From Streptomyces blattellae (GTDB taxonomy: Bacteria > Actinomycetota > Actinomycetes > Streptomycetales > Streptomycetaceae), in the NCBI RefSeq assembly GCF_009709555.1, contig NZ_WJBG01000182.1, forward strand, positions 1 to 64,000: a stretch of 64,000 bases of DNA, in the 5' to 3' direction. The translations under genes were made by a program, and so were the position numbers. Each line of letters starts with the position of its first letter. The first letter of the stretch is position 1. Positions 59,461 through 64,000 of this stretch are shown here, in pieces. The notes under the pieces are model-generated. The model saw only the letters and a list, made by a program, of their open reading frames with translations. It did not search any database and had not been told where the DNA came from.

Positions 59461-60235
59461 CGTCCCACTCAGCTGCGTGGTACTGCTGCACGGTGACGGA
59501 GTGTACTCAGGCGGCGCTCAACGGTGATCCGATTCACAGGACTTCACACGGACCCGCCCGCATCCCCCACAGGCCGCCACAGGCCCCCGCCGGCGGTCGC
59601 ACGACATCAGCGGTTGAACCACTCCCGTCCCGGCACGTCCAGCATGCTCTTCGCGATCAGCACGGCAACGAACATCCCGACGACCGCGGCAGGCACTCCC
59701 GCGACGAAGAACCTGCGAGGTCGCCATCTCCCGGCCCTGGAGATCGCGCTGAACGGCGGCACCTTCTCCGTGACGAAGGTGAAGCGCGGTGACAGCCTCG
59801 AATTCGAGCTGTCACTCGCGAGCGGCGCGCAGGGTTCCGGCACCCTGGCGGGCAGCTGCGGCGTCACGAGGTTCCTGCCGGGCGGCGTCAGCACGGAGAC
59901 GTGCGCCGACGACGGCCGCCCCAGGAGCCGCCCGCCCCCAGGCAGGAACGCTGGCCTTGCAGATGGCCGGATGGGACGACGACAACGCCGCGGTCGTCCG
60001 GCTGGTGTCCGGCTGAACGGCGACTCAGGACGCGCTCCCGTACAGCAGCACGCCCGCGCCCCGGCCCATTGGCGACCTCGACCACAAGTGAGCCCGTTCG
60101 TACCGCAGTTCTACGACGTCAGCCCGCGACGACTGGTCGGGGCTGAACTTCGGGCACCGCAAGGAGAATTCGGCCACCGCGAGGAGAATCGGCGCCCGGG
60201 CCGCGGCGAACGTGACGAGCCTCGCGACGGGCTGA
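59461..60235. other. Degenerate region with gene fragments
   Basis: No intact gene. Protein-like fragments appear in several frames: minus-strand FFVAGVPAAVVGMFVAVLIA with REWFNR and stop at 59607 (a membrane-protein C-terminus), and plus-strand GGTFSVTKVKRGDSLEFELS, LALQMAGWDDDNAAVVRLVS (stop 60016) and ARDDWSGLNFGHRKENSATA (stop about 60232). I read it as debris of at least two decayed genes. Confidence 0.4.
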
Positions 60236-61930
60236 TCATTTCGCGTCCGCGTAGCACTCCACGACCGCCGTGGTGAACGGAAACCGCACCGGCGTCTCAC
60301 CGAACGTCAGCCGTCCCGCGAGGTCCGACGCCTCCCGGATCGCCGCCACGACCGTCTCGGCCTCCTCCTCGGGACAGTGCACGATCACCTCGTCGTGCTG
60401 GAAGAACACCAGCTCGGCCGATATCCGCGCACAGGCCTGCCGCAGCGCGGCGAGCAGCAGCAGGGCCCAGTCGGCGGCGCTGCCCTGGACGACGAAGTTG
60501 CGGGCGAAGCGGCCACGGGCGCGGGCGTTGGTGGAGGCGTACCCCGGCACCCAGCCGTCGCCGCCGGACGGCGCGTCGACCGGGGCGTCCTGTGGAATCC
60601 CGGCCTCCTCCGCCGAGTCGTCGGTCGCTCCGGCCGCCGGGGGACACGTACGCCCGAGCCAGGTCCGCACCAGCCGGCCCTCCTCGCCCGCCCGCGCCGC
60701 GTCGTCGACGTATGCCACCGCCTTGGGGAAGCGGCGTCTGAGCGCGGCGAGGTTCTTCAGGCCGTCGCCGGACGTCTGCCCGTACACCGCTCCCAGGACG
60801 GCGAGCTTGGCCTGGGCGCGGTCGCCGGAGAAGGCGCGGTCGGACACCGACTGGTAGAGGTCGGTCTCCCGGCCGGCCACCTCCATCAGCCCGGGGTCGC
60901 GGGAGATGGCGGCGAGGACGCGCGGCTCCATCTGATCGGCGTCGGCGACCACGAGCCGCCAGCCGGGATCGGCGACCACCGCGCGCCGGATGACCTTGGG
61001 GATCTGCAAAGCGCCTCCGCCGTTGGTGACCCAGCGGCCGGTGACGGTGCCGCCCGCGAGGAACTCGGGCCGGAACCGGCCGTCCCGGACCCAGTCCTGC
61101 AGCCAGGACCAGCCGTGGGCGACCCAGATGCGGTACAGCTTCTTGTACTCGATCAGCGGTTTCACGGCCGGGTGGTCGACGGACTCGATCTCCCAGCGGC
61201 GGGTCGATCCGACCTTGATCCCGGCCTGCGCGAAGGCTTTGATCACCTCGGCCGGCAGATCGGGCCGCACCCGGCGCCCGAACGCGGCCGACACCTCGTC
61301 CGCCAGCTCCGCCAGCCGCCGCGGCTCCCCGCCGCCCGCATAACGCTCGCCGAGCAGTTCGCGCAGCACCCGGCGGTGCACGTCCGCGCTCCACGGCAGC
61401 CCCGCCCGGTTCATCTCGGCGGCGACCAGCATCCCCGCCGACTCGGCCGCGGTCAGCAGCCGCATCCGCTGCGGGTGCGCCGACCGGTCGTGCCGGCGCT
61501 GCTGCTCGGCGTAGACCTCGACGAGGTCGGCCAGCGGTACGTGCGCGGACTGCGGCTCGAAGAGGGGGGACTGGGCGCCGGGTTCGGCGGCGCGCTGGGG
61601 CGGGTCGGGCGGTACGGGGCCGCCGCGCAGCCGGGCCAGGGCGGCGGCTGCCGAGCGGGGTTCGCCGGACCGGCCCTCATGGCCGAGCAGGAGGGTCTCG
61701 GCGTCCTCGATGTCGTAGCACCGCTCCACTCGCACCCCCGTGGCGAGCAGGCGCGGATAGACCTCGGCGGTGGAACGCCAGACCCAGCGCATGACCTCCG
61801 GCCGGCCGCGCACCGCCGCGGCCAGGTCCGGCTCCCGCACGACCGGTCCGGCGGGCAGCCCGTCCGGGCCGAGGGGGGCGAGCTGCACGCCGCCGTCCTC
61901 GGCCGGAGCGAGCGCCCACCGATCGGTCAT
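60236..61930 (-). CDS. Family A DNA polymerase-like protein (bifunctional 3'-5' exonuclease/polymerase type)
   Basis: 564 aa, shorter than PolA and without the 5' nuclease. Polymerase motif A VVADADQMEPRVLAAI, motif B KLAVLGAVYGQTSGDG (with Lys and Tyr of the O helix region) and motif C ELVFFQHDEVIVH are present. The N-terminal 150 residues are a divergent exonuclease-like domain whose acidic metal residues I cannot place. This is a second, actinobacteria-specific polymerase beside PolA, probably for repair. Overlong Arg/Ala-rich linkers are typical of Streptomyces. Confidence 0.82.
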   Translation of the reverse strand: MTDRWALAPAEDGGVQLAPLGPDGLPAGPVVREPDLAAAVRGRPEVMRWVWRSTAEVYPRLLATGVRVERCYDIEDAETLLLGHEGRSGEPRSAAAALARLRGGPVPPDPPQRAAEPGAQSPLFEPQSAHVPLADLVEVYAEQQRRHDRSAHPQRMRLLTAAESAGMLVAAEMNRAGLPWSADVHRRVLRELLGERYAGGGEPRRLAELADEVSAAFGRRVRPDLPAEVIKAFAQAGIKVGSTRRWEIESVDHPAVKPLIEYKKLYRIWVAHGWSWLQDWVRDGRFRPEFLAGGTVTGRWVTNGGGALQIPKVIRRAVVADPGWRLVVADADQMEPRVLAAISRDPGLMEVAGRETDLYQSVSDRAFSGDRAQAKLAVLGAVYGQTSGDGLKNLAALRRRFPKAVAYVDDAARAGEEGRLVRTWLGRTCPPAAGATDDSAEEAGIPQDAPVDAPSGGDGWVPGYASTNARARGRFARNFVVQGSAADWALLLLAALRQACARISAELVFFQHDEVIVHCPEEEAETVVAAIREASDLAGRLTFGETPVRFPFTTAVVECYADAK

Positions 61931-61965
61931 GCTGCGAGTGTGGCACCCGGGTCTGACAACGGGCC

Positions 61966-62748
61966 TCAGCCCTGCGCTCCGCCGCCCTCCTCGCGGGTCT
62001 CGTCGCGGGCCTCCTTGGTGCTCTGCTCACCGATCTTCAGGAACTGGGCGAGCAGATCGACGACGTACTCCTCCGCCGCCTGCTTGGTGAGCCCGAGGCC
62101 GGACAGGACGCCCGTGCCGTTCTCGTGCTCCAGCAGGGCCAGCAGGATGTGCTCGGTGCCGATGTAGTTGTGGCCGAGGCGCAGCGCCTCGCGGAAGGTG
62201 AGCTCCAGCACCTTCTTGGCGCCGGAGCCGTAGGGGACCAGCTCGGGGACCTCGTCGGCGGCGGGCGGCAGCGCCGCCATGGCCGCCTGGCGTACGGCGT
62301 CGAGGAGGACGCCCTGCTTGGTGATCGCCTTCGCCGCCAGTCCGTCCGGCTCGGCCAGCAGGCCGAGGACCAGGTGTGCGGGCCGGCCCTCGCTGTTGCG
62401 GGCGGCGATGGCCGCGTTGTGGGCGGCCGTCACCACGTTGCGGGCGCGCGGGGTGTAGCGGCCGAAGCCCTGTTGCGGATCGAGGTCGGTCGACTCCTTC
62501 GGCACGAAGCGCTTCTGCGCGGCCTGCCGGGTGACGCCCATGCTCTTGCCGATGTCGGTCCAGGAGGCGCCGGACCGCCGCGCCTGGTCCACGAAGTGGC
62601 CGATCAGATGGTCGGCCACCTCCCCGAGGTGCTCACCGGCGATCACCGCGTCCTGGAGCTGTTCGAGCGGCGCCGTGTGGCTCTTCTTGATGGCCTCGAT
62701 GAGTTCGTCGAGACGTACGGATGACGTGATGGTCGGGTTCGTCGACAT
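61966..62748 (-). CDS. Clp N-domain protein with helix-turn-helix
   Basis: 260 aa. N-terminal helical region with a DNA-binding-like SWTDIGKSMGVTRQAAQKRF, then two Clp repeat motifs (TPRARNVVTAAHNAAIAARN; FREALRLGHNYIGTEHILLA). It has no ATPase domain, so it is not a Clp chaperone itself; possibly a transcription factor that senses through the Clp-N fold. ATG 62748 is the end of a perfect promoter (TTGACA, 17 bp, TACGGT, 6 nt) and the first palindrome covers the start. Confidence 0.82.
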   Translation of the reverse strand: MSTNPTITSSVRLDELIEAIKKSHTAPLEQLQDAVIAGEHLGEVADHLIGHFVDQARRSGASWTDIGKSMGVTRQAAQKRFVPKESTDLDPQQGFGRYTPRARNVVTAAHNAAIAARNSEGRPAHLVLGLLAEPDGLAAKAITKQGVLLDAVRQAAMAALPPAADEVPELVPYGSGAKKVLELTFREALRLGHNYIGTEHILLALLEHENGTGVLSGLGLTKQAAEEYVVDLLAQFLKIGEQSTKEARDETREEGGGAQG

Positions 62749-62796
62749 GTGTCAACCGTAGGTTGACACATCCCTACTGTCAACCCGTGGTTGACA
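62748..62796 (-). promoter_or_regulatory. Twin palindromic operator over a leaderless promoter
   Basis: TGTGTCAACC-GTA-GGTTGACACA (62748-62770) and TGTCAACC-CGT-GGTTGACA (62778-62796), centres 28 nt apart. The -35 TTGACA is within the second palindrome and the -10 TACGGT within the first. The protein's own HTH makes autorepression likely. Confidence 0.8.
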
Positions 62797-62811
62797 TCGC
62801 AATGTGCCGCA

Positions 62812-63306
62812 TCACCGGAGTGGCTTGGCCAGACACCGGCTGTCGGAATAGCCGCGATACGGCCCGAAGTCGGCCGTCGGCCGGTATCCGTTCGCGGCGT
62901 ACAGCGCCATGGCCTCGTGCAGGGGCGTCCCCGTCTCCAGCACCATCCGCACTCGCCCGGCGGCCCGCGCGCTGTCCTCCAGCGCCCTCAGGATCCGGCG
63001 TGCGAGCCCCCGCCCCCGCGCCTCGGGCACCACGAACATGCGCTTGATCTCGGCGTCGCCGTCCGCGTACCCCTCGTCGCCCGCTTCCTGGGCCCGCCAG
63101 CCGCCGCAGGCGACGGGCCGGTGCCCGAGGTCTCCCGGGTACGCGATCAGGAAGAGACCGTCCGGCGGGTCGAAGTGGGTCGGATGCAGCGGCGTCATGT
63201 CGTCGTAGCCGTAGCGCCGTACGTACTCGGCCTGCACGAGGTCGGAGAGCTTCACGGCGTCGGGGTGGTCGAAACGTACGGGGCGAATGTCCTCCGAGTA
63301 CTCCAT
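62812..63306 (-). CDS. GNAT-family N-acetyltransferase
   Basis: 164 aa. Acetyl-CoA motif A IKRMFVVPEARGRGLARRIL (Q/RxxGxG/A) and the later VRMVLETGTPLHEAMALYAA and NGYRPTADFGPYRG. Acyl acceptor unknown. The start has TACCTT 8 nt upstream. 63 nt ahead of the Clp-N gene in the same direction and divergent from the DUF2786 gene. Confidence 0.85.
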   Translation of the reverse strand: MEYSEDIRPVRFDHPDAVKLSDLVQAEYVRRYGYDDMTPLHPTHFDPPDGLFLIAYPGDLGHRPVACGGWRAQEAGDEGYADGDAEIKRMFVVPEARGRGLARRILRALEDSARAAGRVRMVLETGTPLHEAMALYAANGYRPTADFGPYRGYSDSRCLAKPLR

Positions 63307-63361
63307 GAGAGCGGAAGGTAGGCGCGGCCCACCCGTCCCACAACGGATTTACGATCCCTCG

Positions 63362-64000
63362 GTGAGCACGCCCAGCACCACCGTCGACCGCGCCTTCGAG
63401 GCCGCCCTGTACGACACCGAGCACACCACGCTCGACACCGGCGCCTCCCTCCTCGCCGCCGACCCGGGCGCGGACGCCGAACTCGTGCGCCGGGGCCGGG
63501 AGTTCGTGGCGTCGGCCTGGCGACGCGGCTGGCAGCCCGCCGACGTCGTACGGTTCGTGCGGCGGGAGCTGGACGACGTACACGTACGCCTCGTATCGGC
63601 CCTCGTCCGGTCGCAGGCGTCGTACGACCGCCCGCGCGGCCCCCGCTGGACCGCGCAGCTCGACGAGCTGACCGCCGAAGCCCCGCCCGGCACCGACCGC
63701 TTCTCGCATGCGACGGCCGTCCTGGAGCTGTACCGCCTGCTGCTGCGCCTGCCCGTTCTGGAACCCCTGGACGAGCCGTCCATCCGGCACTCCGGGCCCG
63801 AGTCGCGCATGCTCACCCGCATCCGCGCGCTGCTGGCGAAGGCGGAGGCGACCGGCTTCCCGGAGGAGGCGGAGGCGCTCAGCGCCAAGGCGCAGGAGCT
63901 GATGGCGCGGCACAGCATCGACAAGGCGCTGACGGCGGGCGACTCACCCACCGCGGAGCTGCCCGGCGCCTGCCGGATCGGGGTCGAGCCGCCGTACGAG
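63362..64000 (+). CDS. DUF2786 protein, 5' part (runs off window)
   Basis: 213 codons without stop to the window edge. MLTRIRALLAKAEATGFPEE and AEALSAKAQELMARHSIDKA match DUF2786, a short helical domain followed in most homologues by a metallopeptidase-like DUF7168 region. TACGAT ends 6 nt before the GTG, suggesting a leaderless mRNA. Function not known. Confidence 0.85.
   Translation, partial: MSTPSTTVDRAFEAALYDTEHTTLDTGASLLAADPGADAELVRRGREFVASAWRRGWQPADVVRFVRRELDDVHVRLVSALVRSQASYDRPRGPRWTAQLDELTAEAPPGTDRFSHATAVLELYRLLLRLPVLEPLDEPSIRHSGPESRMLTRIRALLAKAEATGFPEEAEALSAKAQELMARHSIDKALTAGDSPTAELPGACRIGVEPPYE

Overview
The window is high-GC actinobacterial DNA, almost certainly from a Streptomyces chromosome. 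The support is the GC-rich codon use and a gene set I recognise from the Streptomyces core: mshA, gpmA, phoU next to phoR/phoP, carD, ispD-ispF, cysS, rlmB, msiK and an SCO4226-type nickel-binding protein. The content resembles the S. coelicolor SCO4200-SCO4240 region, which I compare from memory only. I saw no rRNA, tRNA or CRISPR array.

Layout. 1-12.8 kb: a truncated IS5-type transposase, then core genes (XRE regulator, phasin-like protein, DUF2516, receiver-PP2C, NlpC/P60 hydrolase, mshA, YbjN, methyltransferases, AraC, MFS, gpmA). 12.8-18.17 kb: a decayed actinomycete integrative and conjugative element bounded by a 40-bp direct repeat that includes the 3' end of gpmA. It keeps KorSA-like and Pif-like (Nudix) genes, fragments of pra, tra, a DUF2637 gene and the integrase, and a frameshifted RelA/SpoT-HEPN-like cargo gene. 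18.2-33 kb: core genes again (nickel protein and Cys-rich peptide, phoU/phoR/phoP, carD, ispDF, cysS, rlmB, DoxX, msiK). 33-35.5 kb: an NmtR-like metal sensor divergent from a P1B-4 metal ATPase.

35.4-64 kb is more accessory. A four-gene set (two WS/DGAT-like acyltransferases, an ACP and a ketosynthase) is followed by nine small secreted-protein genes plus one remnant, in at least four paralogous groups, two members resembling rodlins. Next come an iron-box-controlled but broken siderophore-uptake locus and a lipase fragment. A tryptophanase, an aromatic prenyltransferase and a divergent SARP-NB-ARC regulator then form a probable prenylindole cluster. A broken beta-propeller-like gene, an intact companion, an FHA protein and a Ser/Thr kinase follow. 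The end holds a family A DNA polymerase, a Clp-N/HTH protein with a double palindromic operator, a GNAT protein and a truncated DUF2786 gene.

Themes: (1) pairs that work together by position, namely PhoR-PhoP-PhoU, IspD-IspF, sensor-pump, tryptophanase-prenyltransferase; (2) clear gene decay, with at least six frameshifted or deleted genes concentrated in the mobile element and between 45.9 and 54.5 kb; (3) abundant short tandem repeats both between and inside genes; (4) many genes whose start codon sits 6-8 nt after a TANNNT box, suggesting leaderless mRNAs.
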